Source of the DNA: Sympetrum striolatum
Lineage: Eukaryota > Arthropoda > Insecta > Odonata > Libellulidae
Assembly: GCA_947579665.1 (NCBI GenBank)
Contig: OX388350.1
Coordinates: forward strand, 86,075,152 to 86,139,151
DNA length: 64,000 nucleotides
Reading direction: 5' to 3'
Shown here in pieces: positions 48,701-60,743 of the stretch. Made by a program: the position numbers and the translations under genes. Under the pieces are notes generated by a model. The model was not told the origin of the DNA. It was given only the letters and a program-made list of their open reading frames with translations, and did no database searches. How positions within the stretch are numbered: position 1 is the stretch's first letter; each line of letters opens with the position of its first letter.

Positions 48701-49173
48701 TAAACATTGCGTGACATAAATTCTTTTTTTCAGAATTTCAAGCGAGTTTTCCGCGAATCTAGGATCTACTAAATATAGCGAGAGACACTTTTAATTTGAT
48801 ACGATTTATTTTTTCACCGATTAAAATAAAACATTCCCGCGTACAATCTTCTCCGTGCAGATGAGAAGTGGCATTGCGATGTCTTTCCTTGTTTATCTCC
48901 TCTCGCATGATTTACTCTTCTGGAGCGAAAATATCACGTTCCGTTGAGAAATGTCGTCCTGAATATAAGAGAGAGAAATAAAGGAGCATTTTCAAGGTTT
49001 AATTTTACCTCCTGTTTTTACTATTACTAAAGCCTAACCTTACTTTCTATTTTAAAGCAAATTAGATTACAACAAGTATTGCCGAAAGCAAATGCATAAA
49101 TAATAGTACGTAATTATTTATTTATTAATAAAATAAGGTAAGGCACTTTTGCACGAGATAGCGTGCACCCAGG
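42726..49173. other. Non-coding stretch, no gene recognised
   Basis: Nothing supportable as a gene. The frames at 43553-43870 (105 codons), 44798-45103 and 47762-48085 have no recognised domain. A direct duplication of GCTACTAAGCATAAAAAAG occurs near 44670-44720, and a perfect hairpin at 45199-45236 is listed separately. Confidence 0.5.
45199..45236. repeat. Perfect 13-bp hairpin
   Basis: TACCCCATTTTGC (45199-45211) is the exact reverse complement of 45224-45236, with a 12-base loop. It stands alone in AT-rich DNA. It may be the remnant of a foldback element; no terminator function is implied in this eukaryotic context. Confidence 0.6.
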
Positions 49174-49315
49174 AAAAGGAAGAATATACTTGAAAAATGT
49201 CCGACGGGACCGGGAATCGAACCAATATTGCCGATCAGGTGCTCTGTCCGGCAATCGGAAGACCCGGGATCGATTCCTGGTCCCGTTGGACTTTTCTAAA
49301 GTCTATTCTTCCTTG
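49174..49315. mobile_element. Inverted pair of tRNA-like SINE pieces
   Basis: The left arm (49174-49223) and right arm (49270-49315) are imperfect reverse complements. Both contain a B-box-like block: GGTTCGATTCCCGG on the minus strand, GGGATCGATTCCTGG on the plus strand. Between them lies tRNA-like anticodon-arm sequence. Sequence such as AAGGAAGA and CACCCAGGAAAA next to the left arm resembles the tail of the SINE at 6128-6617 (CCTGGGTGCACTTCC), so both are probably related. Confidence 0.65.
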
Positions 49316-50683
49316 GTATTTATTTATTATTTATTGTAAATTATAATCTGTTTGTTTATCGTGTTGCTTTCTTATGTATCATCTTTTTGGATTCGTACGC
49401 CGTCGCTTTTATCTCATCGGCGACACTAGCACAGCCATGCACTATACCAACCGATGCATTGCAACGCAGAATAACAGTTGAAGAGAGGCGAGGTGCATTT
49501 ATTCAAAACTTACTGCGTAGCTATCTTACTATGACTCGATCGGGAAATAGCAAAATTTAAACTATTAATTTAATGGATCTGTTGCTATTATTAACATAAA
49601 AATTTAATGACAATAAGATATTTTCAACCATCAATTACGTAGTATTATCCTGATCTAAATAAATGAAACAAATAAGATCGTCAATATGGTGCTCGCTCCC
49701 ACTCAAAGCGTGTAAATGTACTAAGCATTTTTTATCAAATAAATTTCTCATCCACGTATGATACATCCATGCCTCCTATGTATGTCAAGTGGTTCATGCA
49801 CCATCACCCTACTTTCCAATCGATTACTCTCCCGTATCGTTCCCGGAAAAATGAATTTTTGATGCGATTATAGCTGTAGCATGATCTGATTAGATCTTGT
49901 TCAATGATTTTACTCGCAGCATCAGACTTTCTTATTCAACAGCGTGTCATTAAATGGCGATTTTCAAAAACGTACTTCTTCTAAACATATTATGTAAGGT
50001 AAGCTTTTGTGTAAATCATATCTCTTACAGCGATTCCCTTCCTGCATCCTAAAGCATTTCAGTGATCCTCATTGAAATTAGACAGCAAGCTAGATTAATT
50101 GTATCTACTTCAACTGCACTTTTTCAAATTTCACGAATATAACACTTTTCGACATACACGTCATACAAACTCAAGATGAGGGGAAAATTGGGCTATGTAA
50201 AATCGCTAGTGGAAATTTTATATGTTCTTACACTATTTTCTTGACAAAATGTATTTTTTATGTGCCCTCTGCATTTATTACGGATGAGGGTAACCCAAGT
50301 TAAATTATTCGTTAGGATTAATCCAAGAAGTTTTGCCGATTCATCCGTTGTTTCCCTCTCGGAGGCTGTACGAATCTGCAACTTATTTTTTCAAACTAAC
50401 GACTTATCATTTGTTTCCATTATACTCGTTTTATCTATTCTGTTGCTGAATAGGACAGCAACAGGACACTTCGAAGTTCTTTCCATCACAACGCACAATA
50501 TCGACAATTAACTTGGTTAAGAATGCACAGCCTTATTAACACGATAGTAGTTCTCAGGTTTCTGATGCAATAGAATATCTTATTGTTATCTGGAACCTAT
50601 CAAGAAAGGCGGAAAAGCGTTTTTTTTACGAGTAAGTGTTTCCCGTAGTAAGTCTGTACGAAATTATACTTTACATTGTCTTA
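49316..50683. other. Non-coding stretch, no gene recognised
   Basis: AT-rich DNA with no recognised gene or terminus. The frames at 50193-50511 overlap on opposite strands and lack support. Confidence 0.5.
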
Positions 50684-50756
50684 TATTACATTACATCACA
50701 CCACATCACATTAAATTATATTGCATTACATTACATTACATTATATTATATTATAC
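50684..50756. repeat. ATTAC-type microsatellite
   Basis: Imperfect repeats of TTACA/TCACA units grade into TTATA units, immediately upstream of the complex repeat that starts near 50752. Confidence 0.8.
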
Positions 50757-51699
50757 TAGCTGTAGCGCCCGTTGATTCTCAACGGGAAGAATAGAAGTAG
50801 AATTAAATATAGTAATCCTTTTATAATATAGAAGTTAATCTAATATGTATCATTTTTGATTCGTTCGATGGGACAGATTACTGTTGGATTACCGTAAACG
50901 AAACTTTTCCGTGAAAATCCCAATATCTTACGCTCTCATAATTTTTTGCTGTAATCTACTAGTTTGGTCATCTGAATATTCATTTTCATATAATATTTCT
51001 ACCAAACATATCTCAGGTTGACAGCAATGATTCTTTTTAATTTGATTGTGCAATTGAAATAGAGCCTGCGAACGATATTTCGATTTATATTTCCAAATCA
51101 ATAAACCAAGAAATGAAAATTGTACTTAAGTTTACAAAGGCACCTTGACTAAATATTCAATCTCATATCTTTCAAATGAGCAATTTCTTCGATAAAGACA
51201 GCATTCGTTCAAAGATTATAAAAACATATTGAAAGATAAAATTAAGATAAACATCACCACCTTTAAGGATTAAGTTTCAGAAATGCACAAAGATAATGCG
51301 GAAACGCATAAGCAAATAATAGAAATAAATATTACTGTGAAAACAACCGATAAATATTTTTACGGAAAGTAACTAAAACACCACATAAGCACTGAAAACA
51401 ATCATTAACACAAACAATATAACAGAAATGAAAGTCGAAACGGAAACTACGATTAAACTTATAATTTTACGGAAAAAAATTACGTTGATATAAATAAAAC
51501 ATGGTTGCTACAGAAGCTTAAACAAAATTCGAAAAACTTTCTTAAATATTTCATTAATTCTCAATGTCTTCTTATATATATATATATACGAGTAAAATGT
51601 TGCTTGCATACTGCAAGCAGATCGACAACAATAAATTTATATCGGCATTATATCGGGACGGTCTTCAAAAAAAAAAAGGAATGAAAATATTCTTAAAAT

Positions 51700-52640
51700 T
51701 CACTTCAATTTAATCGTCTGGCATCGAACCCGGGTCTTCCTAGTGAACTTACTATGCAGCACAATGGAAGATCACCATCTCTAACTATGTGTGAAAATTC
51801 AAGCAGAAATATTGGCTGAAACTGCCTCAAACGACGTTCTACTTTTCACGAATGTAAATGGCTCTCTGGATTCGAACCAAGGACGATCTAGGAAATCTAA
51901 AAGATGTTTCTGAAAGGTATTTATGATCTCTATCTACATGCCGAATTTCAAGTTTCTATATTATTGGGAAAGTTTTCAAAATAATTCCTAAAAATCGGAT
52001 CAACTTCTGATTGCAGAGACACCTGGTGTCGAACCCAGGACACATTGATAGTTGTGAATGCACAGTTTGATTTGTAAAGATATGCTCTTCTATCATGCAA
52101 AGTTTGAAGTCGATAACCTGCCGGGAAGTACCTAAATTTTGTTTCCGTTATCTCCGTAAGAAATGCATTGAGAAGTGCAAATGGCCCTCTGGGATCGAAC
52201 CAAGGACCATCAGCGAACATTTAAAATTTAATTATGAAATGTATTCTACATATATATCCACGTGCCGAGTTTCAAGTATCCATGTTATCGGGAATGGATC
52301 CAAAAAAAATTTTCAAATTCGCCACAATGCATTTTAAACGGCCGATTTTTGCCCCGACCTAGCATCGAACCATGGACCATATTTGGCGATGTCTTTTTGA
52401 TCTTCGTTGGATATGCACGGCTTCTAGCGATCCCTCGAATTTCAACTCTCTCCTTTTCCGGGAAGTGCCTCAAAAAATTTTTCAAAAATCCCCGCCATGT
52501 ATTCTTATGGGGAAAATCGCGACTTTGGGGCCCTCTGGAATCGAACCCATGACACTGAGGTTCAAAATCGCAATTTTTCTGGCGGTTTTACGTTATGGCC
52601 AATACGTCGTAAAAATTTCAAGTCGATGACGCTGCCAGTT
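51700..52640 (-). repeat. Six diverged tandem modules with B-box-like motif
   Basis: TCGAACC occurs at 51724, 51872, 52029, 52195, 52365 and 52541, at intervals of 148, 157, 166, 170 and 176 bases. On the minus strand each reads as a pol III B-box-like block, for example TTGGTTCGATCCCAG, GTCCTGGGTTCGACACC and ATGGGTTCGATTCCAG. Modules also share GCCGA(A/G)TTTCAAGT, a TCGGGAAGT/GGA block and a CAAAAAA run. The modules are strongly diverged, so the array is old. Short open frames across it are not genes. Confidence 0.7.
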
Positions 52641-52660
52641 TAGGCTGTGAATTAGTATCC

Positions 52661-52688
52661 TATCTATCTATCTATCTATCTATCTATA
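52661..52688. repeat. (TATC)n microsatellite
   Basis: Seven near-perfect TATC units at the downstream edge of the tandem modules. Confidence 0.95.
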
Positions 52689-53126
52689 TCCTTGAATCAA
52701 TCCGGAGAAGCATCTATATTTAATAGATGTCTTCTTAATTATGAGCTAGAATCAACAAACACCTAGATCGTCAAGGGAATGGATTGTTTACAACCTCAGA
52801 ATTTGGATAAAATATTCACGTATTTTATCATACTGTTCGCAATTTCGAATCGGAAACGATATTTTACGACCAAAATAAGAATTTTTATTCTGTTCTCCTT
52901 CTTTTGATACTTGATTCGAGTTCCTAGGACCATTATTTCTAATTTAATTTTGCAAAAGAAATGAACCCTGCAACGAAAATATTACCTCTACGTGTATTTC
53001 TTATAGAAATGTTTTGACCCGTCTGGGTTCGAACTGTGGACCTTAGGGAAATAAAAAGTAGCCTATACTCTGCGGGGGGTCGACTTGTAAGTTTTGCGAC
53101 TCTCCGTTCTTGAGTTTTTAGCGAAC

Positions 53127-53154
53127 ATACACACACACACCCACACACACACAC
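53127..53154. repeat. (AC)n microsatellite
   Basis: AC dinucleotide run with one CC interruption, near the right end of the complex repeat. The matching place in the 15430-15925 copy has only CGAACACACG, so it has expanded here. Confidence 0.9.
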
Positions 53155-53178
53155 TCTATTTTATATTATAGATCATAT

Positions 53179-54663
53179 CATATCATATCATAGTATATTA
53201 TATTATATTCTATCATATTATTGTTGAAACGATTGATGAAACCTTAAAGTTGTGCATCTTTATTTTTCGAGAAACACCAGATTTATGGTTGTCTTCTGAA
53301 ATTTTTAGCAACCTAGATTGAATAATCAACAGAAAAATATTATGTTGAGATGAAGGAACAATGCCTTCGATGCCTTTTCACATGATGTACTAGAAGTAGA
53401 CCATAAACTGATTAAAGTCTGAAAAGGCTTCAGCAGTCTTGAATTTATCTTACTTTCTCTCGTATATATTTCTCAATTCTCCCTCTGGTCTTCCTCAGAG
53501 CTTCATTTGTGTTTTTGATCGGTAACATGGGAAGATAGATGAAACCAAGCTTCTCTATTTTATCTTTCTTTGATCTCCACAAATGGAATCGGGACTCCCG
53601 TGCGCCGGCTTAAGATCATTAATTTCGAATAAACCAAATGCCAAAGGGATCTGTTGTCCCGTATTATAGTCGGAGTTGAAAACATGAGGACAGTATCCCT
53701 TAGAATAACTTTCATGCATTATAGATTTCTTTCCTCCAGTTCCAGAAAAAAAGATTCATTTTATTTTTCTTTACTGCGATATTTAATACTTTCATTTTTC
53801 TTTTTACGAACATTCTATTAGATAACTGCAGTGTTTTCCTGAGCGAGAATCTCAATAGCCAACATTTTAAATAACTTACAATGCCGAACACTTCTAAACT
53901 GCACACTACATCTACTTGTTTTTCTACTTCTTCGTTTTTCTTTGAGATACAAACGTCTGTCACTTCTTTATAGTGCTCCCAAGGGCTTTCTACCAAACCT
54001 TTGAACTCGGTGGTATTCAACCTGGTGCTCAAAGTGACCTCGTACAGTGCCCGCCAAGCTTCGGTTAAAAGATTTTTTTGTATTTGGTACAAAAATACTG
54101 CTGGGGACAGCACTATCCGGGAGAGTGGAGGTTCAGCGGGGAAGGGGTCAGAAACTTGGTTGTCCTGGTCTTGGGTTTCGTAAACATATTACCCCTCTTA
54201 TCGCCTATGTCCAGATTAACAAGACGCGTATCTATGTCATATTTAGTTCATTATACGAATGCGAAGATTCAGCTCAGCTCAGCTCATCAATACATCAAAC
54301 TCCTCGTAATCAAGGACTGCTGCTTTTCGGAATGCAGCGGTGCACACGAATACCATCATACCAGATGTATTCCCCGTTATCAAATCTTCTTCGGAGATAA
54401 AGACTTTCTCACGTGAGAGGTTCTCACATATGAGATGTGAGGTTGTGATGAAATTATATACGTTGTAATATTTTGGATCTTAATTACCAAGGAGCGTTTT
54501 TTTTTCAAACGGCCAACGGTTAACTGGTAAAGTGATATGGCCTCAATATCACCCAGGATGGAAATGTTATGTGGTGCCCGCTTCGCTTTCGGAGGCGCCC
54601 TTTGGTGCAATCTAACTTATCCCTTACATTTCGAACCACTCTAGCGCCGTTCCTTATCGGGTT
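53179..54663. other. Non-coding stretch with one unrecognised open frame
   Basis: The longest frame is 53712-54113 on the minus strand (133 codons), with Lys/Glu-rich and hydrophobic stretches. It has no family pattern I recognise and no clear splice or promoter context. Plus-strand frames at 54001-54416 overlap its start. Both may be chance frames or old transposon sequence. A triple AGCTC run lies near 54275. Confidence 0.35.
54407..54418. repeat. Perfect 12-bp palindrome around CACGTG
   Basis: TCTCACGTGAGA is a perfect palindrome with an E-box core, followed 6 bases later by TCTCACATATGAGA, which is nearly palindromic. It could be a bHLH binding site, but no neighbouring gene was found. 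Confidence 0.35.
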
Positions 54664-54708
54664 CATGATGAGCATCGGCTTAGCGATTACTCATTGAAAC
54701 CTGGTTGT
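54664..54708 (+). ncRNA. Degenerate hammerhead-ribozyme-like motif
   Basis: ATGATGAG is followed by a stem-loop (GAGCATCG and CGATTACTC with loop GCTTAG, one bulge) and then TTGAAACCTGG. Order and spacing fit core strand one, stem II, GAAA and a short stem III. The first base pair of the CUGANGA core is changed and no clear UH cleavage site follows. It may be a relic of a retroelement ribozyme. Confidence 0.25.
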
Positions 54709-57700
54709 GTTTCTCCATTAAAGGAAAAATATTTGTGTCAAAAGTACAAGTCCATTCTCCATTCAGTTGATGAGTTTCTACAAAACATCACCTTTTACGG
54801 TAAATGCAATCCTCTATACCTTACACTTAAGCATATATTTGCAAGATGGCTTCTCTGACGATCGAATGATAATGTCATTCCAACCATAAGAATTTGATTC
54901 CGATTTTGGAGTGTTAAATCCTTCCGTGACAAATAGAATACCAATTTTAGCCCTTTCAAATGACAAATCTATAAATTTATGTTCACTCTGCTTCTGCTGT
55001 TAGAGAGGCCCATCACCAATTTTGAATCAAATTGGTAAGATTTTTTCTAAATTAAATCTTGCGTCAAAAAAAATTTTGGCTTCTCCTTCAAGAAATAAAA
55101 TGTCGAGGATGTAATTCGCCATTTGGTGATAAATATCACTCCTACCGATTTTCAAAATCACATTATGTATTTGTATGTACGTGAAATTGGAACGTTGCAG
55201 AGGAGCCATTAAAGTATTAAGGATATCTCGGCTCAGTTACTGAAGAAGCGTTCATTTTCTTATGAATCCACATTAGGAGACTTTTATTGAAATATGAATT
55301 CGCCAAAATATAAATTTTGAACAAGAAGCATTCATTGAGATCGTTTTTACCTTTTTCACTAAAACCTTATTTCACCTTGCGCAACCGTTGCCAGGAATTC
55401 GTTCGACATTTCTGCTCCATAGAATACTCATTCACTCGTGGCATGACTATCAGTTCGCGATATATTGCAGCGAAGCTTTCCTTGAGATTTCGTTAATTAG
55501 TCTCCATTCAGAGCGATTCGCTGATCCTCGCATCCTCCTCTCTTTCGAACCGAAAGCCCTTACTCGAACTTTTTCCGAGGAATGTACTCCGAAATACACT
55601 TCAAATGCTTCAAAGATATCACCTTATACACCAATGTTATCCGAATCAATGTTTGAGAACACCTCCACGAGCAGATTATCGATTTCTCCTTTCTGGTAAA
55701 CATATTTACTAGAATATTTGCCGAAAAATTACTGTCTAACGTCAAATCAAAATAAAGAGGAATTTATTGCCAAAATATTCGTAAATTTTGCTAGATCTAC
55801 ATAATTTCTTTAGTATTTGTATGCAAGTTATTAAAATCGGATAAATAAATATTCAAAAGACGGTGATTATTATGATAAATTTCTTTTGCACAAAATGTCA
55901 TTTTAAACTGATTTTTCTGAACAGTCGTCGATGTGCTTAATGTGAACTTATGTTATTGCATAGTTTGAAATTAAATACTTCATCAAATTATAGTTTGAAA
56001 TTCAAATCATAGATAAGTATTTAAAATGCCATTCTTCTTTGATTTAATCCACTGTATAATTAATCTGATATTTTATAGGTAATTATATCTCATATTTGAT
56101 TCTGAATGTAAGTGGATAAATCATAGTTTTAAATTTAGAAAATTGATATCAGTTCCTTACCTCAGTAATTATTCACTTCTATTTTTCCCTAATGCATTAT
56201 GCCCTCAGCGTATAAATCTCTCCCGCCTGCCGTTCTTCTTCTTTTTCCATTCAAACCGCAGCTCCCTCTCTCTCATGCAAACACACCTTTCTTTCATCCA
56301 CGTTATCCCACACATATCTCCCTTCCAACTCAGAATCCGCAAAAAGAGTAAATTTGGCTCCCTAAGGAGCCCGCTTCGTCATCCCTTTTCTCTTCCTTTC
56401 CTCACTTATTGACTCCCTTTTCGTCTCCTCAAATATCACCACAATATCTCAATCGCTCTACTGTGTAATTTCAGAATGTGTATTTCCTAACGGCAGATGG
56501 CGAATAACCTCAGATTGGAGAAGCCGCGTTTGTTTTCTCGCACGGATTAGATTGGCCTTTGAGAATTATTCCCAAATAAATGCTTTCCAAAAATATGGGA
56601 ACATCATGAACAGGAGGAAACTGCCAAATATAGGCCATCCAAAATAGTTCTTAATGCCCTTCGCAGTTATATCCAATTACGAATGATGCTTAATAATGGT
56701 ACTGATTTGCATTTCTCTTTATGATATGCTAGGAATAGTTGAGATTTTATGCTTCACTAATGAGGCCGTGTTTGGCTAATAGCATTCTGACTTTGTTATG
56801 TAAGAAAGGGCAGACTATGGACTACTCATCTTCACTTGTAAGCCTCATTCCTCTCTCTTGACTCTTTTCAGAGGGGATGAGGTTCCAACCTTCTTTCAGG
56901 CTGATACTTTTACAGATAGACCAACCTAAAAGAAAAAATCATCATTTCATAGATATTGAGAGAAGATGAAATATGAAGAATTGAGTAGAAAGTTCGATGG
57001 TTATAAATAATATTTGTCCAATTTATCTAACAATGACGTTAGGTTTACTCAAAGGATATTCTTTTCATCGTAGATAAATAAATAATGAGGTATTTGGAAA
57101 GCAGAGATTGCTTTGGACTTTCATTTTCCAAGTAGAAAGGAGTCTGTCTCGAGGGATAAAGAGAGATTTAGAAGGCTGCAGAATAGGGTGGATCGAAAAA
57201 ACTTTTTTTCGATATCCGTCAACGACTAATGCTTAAATTTTGCGGTTGGTGATACCTTTCACACGTAAAAAAATTCAATTCGATAGCATTACGTTTTAAG
57301 GCTGCGAATTTTAGTCAAAATTTTAAATTTTTGTAAAAAATGTCAAATTTTTACATTTTTTCCTGATGGTCACTCAATTTTTCCGGAGTGATTTAATGGC
57401 GTATAAATGCATATATTGCTTGGTAGTTGCTTAGTATTAAAGATTTAGTACATTTTAATCAAGGAAAATGAATTCTCGGTTCGCCAAAATTCGTCAAAAT
57501 ACGCAAAATATACAGAAATGTTACGGATGTTGGTTAGACAGTAGGGTGAGTCATTTTGCCTTTTTTTCTGATAGAATGTAACACATGGCAATAGTTGAAC
57601 ATCCAAATTACAGATATAATTTTCTTTTAAATCAAATACTATACTTTGTAAGAATTTTTACCTCGAAGTTTCGGCAAGAAACGTTAAAATTGCAAAAACA

Positions 57701-60700
57701 TTCTAGTTCGGTTCAAACGAATATTTTCTTGGATAAAGATATGTCCTTTGCGACGAAAACTGTCACTCAAGCGTTAATATGCCTCCTATATGCTTCTGTA
57801 TGGGGCAGAGATGACTCATTTGGGACCAGAATAGGAGGTGATTTCATTTAAAATGAAACTTTTTTGTTTCTCCTCGGTCGGATGTTCGGTCTTCCTCGTT
57901 TGATATTTCTCTACATACAACCGACTCATCCACAAAATTTATTAATTTGGAAGTCAATGTTACCGTCAATTTTCACTATTATAAAAACAAGTTCTGATTT
58001 TAATAACATTCCATAAAATTTTATCTTAGTTTTAAATAAATGATTACGAATTGCATTCTTATAAATTTAATATGATCAAGCTTGACTTGGTGAGTGGTGC
58101 CTTTACCATCTTAAATAAACACTTATTAACTTCCATAATATATTTATACATTACCGCGACCGGTTTCGCTTGCGTATTAACATCTGCTGGCCAAGTACTT
58201 ACGAAAACTAACTGATTCGGCCCTAAACTTACAAATTAGTAAATAAATTGCCATAAGAATTATGGTTCTTACGAAGATCTTCTCTACAAAGTTCCTCCTC
58301 TACTCTAAACTCCTATATTCGAAAGTTATTTTGCCCTCAATACTCCAGAGGAGCCGTACTTCGAGGAGTCTTCACTATGAGTTATTCGGTTCCTTTAAGA
58401 TGCGACAACTGATTCCTTCCTCTTGCAAATGAGTTATCGGAAGGAATTGAAGGATTCCCGTTGGTGGCCATCCTTAAAATATTCATTTATTGTTCTGCGG
58501 TATTAAAATAAAGGAAATGGCCGTACTAACTTTTGAAAAATCAAATGAATCAAAAGGTTCATTAAAATTTTCCCATGTAATTTCTCTTACGGTCATAAAA
58601 TGAGTATTTTTGGTTATAACATTATAATATTTATTAAATCTTGTATTATATTTCGAGCTATTTTTGTGATTACTAATGCTGCTTCAAATCCATTTCAATT
58701 TCCTCCCTCAAACAACGACTCGTCGTATTTTTTCTCCGTCTGTTGGCGACCGAAGAAAGGCTGCGAAAACTATAAATTGCAATCGCCCTCCTTAGCCTTA
58801 TTTATGTCTCCTTTGTTTTCTGTTTTAGGGTTATATGTTCTCGTTCTCCAATAACAGATTTCTCATTTTCCGCTTCGTTATCTTTCTTTGTCATCCATCA
58901 ATTTATTACCCGCTACCAAATTTGGACGAAGCGTTTCTTGAATGTGATGATGATTAAACGACACGCTAAGTTACAGCAGATTATTTACATAGTAAAACGT
59001 TGAGTTAGGATAACAAATTCAATTAATTACAATCCATTTACCGTTTTTTTAACTTTCAATTTCAGAAATCAATCTATAGAATGAAGAATATACTAATTTT
59101 AGCATAATATGAGAATATTTATTTAGAATACTCATGAATATCTCACAATCATGACTTTATAAACGATTCGCAAGAGAATATTTAATGTTTTGCAAATATT
59201 TCTTTCCTTTAAAAGATGGTCTCATTATCTTAAGAGATGTAATTACCACCACTTGTTGACACATTTTGAGCAAATTATAATTGGTTCGCATCCTCTTCGT
59301 TCATAGAATGAAGAATCGTGTTTGGACGTGATCTTTACGTATACGGCAAAAGGTATGTACTCTCATTTGTATTCAACAGAAAGAAGGCATTTTTATGCCA
59401 GCTTATTAAATCTAAAACATATACTTGGTAAAATTAGTTCAACTTCACAAAATATTAACTTGTTGAATAAGGGTTTTTCTTGAAAATAATAATCTATCTG
59501 TTAGAAGTGAAGTGATTTAGATTAAAAAGATTAACATACAGCGGGGCATTGTTATATCGTATTTAGAAAACTAAGGAACCGCTTGCATTACGTGAATCTC
59601 GTGTTTCTTTCATTTGTTTTCAAAAATTAATTTTTTTAATATGGGCATAATAGTATCAATATTTACGTTTACAACAAAATATGCATACAGTTTTCAACCA
59701 TGCACATTGGCCCAATAAAGAGTAATTTGAATCTCTGGAAACATGTGGTAGGTTAACGCGGCGTGATCTATGTATGAACACAATACATGAACTACGTTCA
59801 GTCTATGGACCATTCGATTAATAGCGGTGTTACTGTTTGTTGGAAAAGTGCGCCTCTTTCAACGATAAACCTCATTACTTATGAGATAGGCCATGAGGAT
59901 CTACTAATTACATATGATCCTGATGTAAAACGTCGCTAATCAATTGAGCCTATTCATAAGCTATTCCCAAGCCCTTCCGCATTTCTTTTCCTTTTCATAT
60001 TTTCTTTATCGACGCTCTTCCTCATTGGCCCCTCATCCTTCTGCCTCCCTCGACAACGATCTTTTTGCCGCTCAACCTCTTTCTCAAGCCGTTTATCAGG
60101 TTATTGTTTCGCCCACTCCATTATCCTCTCCATCTTACACTCCATTATCCTCTCCATCTTAGCTCTTCCTTTTTCTTCCCCTTTATCACCTTTGTAGACA
60201 TTATAGTCCACTTTTTCTTCTTACAAACTCGTTCTTTCCACTTTTTTCGACTTCTCATCCCCCCTTTTGGATTCGTCCCACTTTTCTGTTATTTTCCATA
60301 GATTTATCGACCGTTGACTTCACGCTGTGACTCACTCTTTCGTCCTGTTCTTTTGTGACACACTGTAACTCTGCGACTGCTACACTTATTATCCGGCAAT
60401 TTCTAAACGACAATCCTTTAAAAGCATTTGGAAACAGCGCTAACGCCAGCACTTTTGTCTTTGTGGACCTTAAGAGCGATTTTTTACTTTTCGGAATTGA
60501 GCCAAAGTTTCAGGGTTCCCATGCAAATTGCCAGTGGTTTGAGAATTATGAGGGATCCCTCCTTTGATTCTCGGTTTCGGGTGTACGATCAAACATTTGC
60601 GTACATCACAATTCGCATCGCTGGCTATCTTTCCCCATAGAGGCAGAGGAAGATTCCGAAAAAAGTTCCTCGTGTGCCAAAGCACTGACGCTCCTTCGTT

Positions 60701-60743
60701 TTTTTAAATTCATGGAATTTGTTGATTTCTTTTTTGGTACTTA
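54709..60743. other. Non-coding stretch, no gene recognised
   Basis: No gene family was recognised. Noted features: a palindromic ATCGAAAAAA/TTTTTTTCGAT near 57192-57213, next to GGGTGGATCGAAAA; GGGTGAGTCATTTTG near 57543, which together with it may be ends of a DNA element; pyrimidine-rich parts at 56170-56460, 58680-58890 and 59950-60300; and an exact tandem duplication of ACTCCATTATCCTCTCCATC at 60115-60161. The frames at 55388-55699 and 57585-57851 have no support. Confidence 0.5.
58151..58192 (-). ncRNA. Retroelement-terminus motif with GAAA-CCGG-TC
   Basis: On the minus strand the sequence is CAGCAGATGTTAATACGC, then AAGCGAAACCGGTCGCGG and TAATG. The block GCGAAACCGGTCGCGGTAAT is one I associate with ends of Penelope-like or related retroelements, where GAAA, a palindromic CCGG and TC mimic the 3' part of a minimal hammerhead. 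The upstream core CUGANGA is absent (CAGATG in its place), so activity is not expected. Confidence 0.3.

Larger units (their letters stand above)
50752..53178 (+). mobile_element. Complex non-coding transposon-like repeat
   Basis: The left edge starts ATACTAGCTGTAGCGCCCG, a start motif I associate with dispersed arthropod repeats. It includes a perfect hairpin with stem CCCGTTGA (50768-50775 with 50779-50786). The right edge ends in a CA-rich run and TCTATTTTATATTATAGAT. The right 420 bases are shared with 15430-15925, showing that this is a dispersed element. The middle holds an AT-rich part and the tandem modules listed at 51700-52640. No transposase or reverse transcriptase frame was seen. 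The class remains unknown to me, and it may be two or more elements next to each other. Confidence 0.45.

Noticed and set aside
53712..54113. 133-codon minus-strand frame
   Set aside because: Composition is less biased than in other frames, but no motif, splice site or promoter supports it; mentioned only in the surrounding stretch.
57180..57560. DNA transposon between GGGTGGATCG and GGGTGAGTC
   Set aside because: The two similar blocks are in direct, not inverted, orientation and no target duplication was visible.
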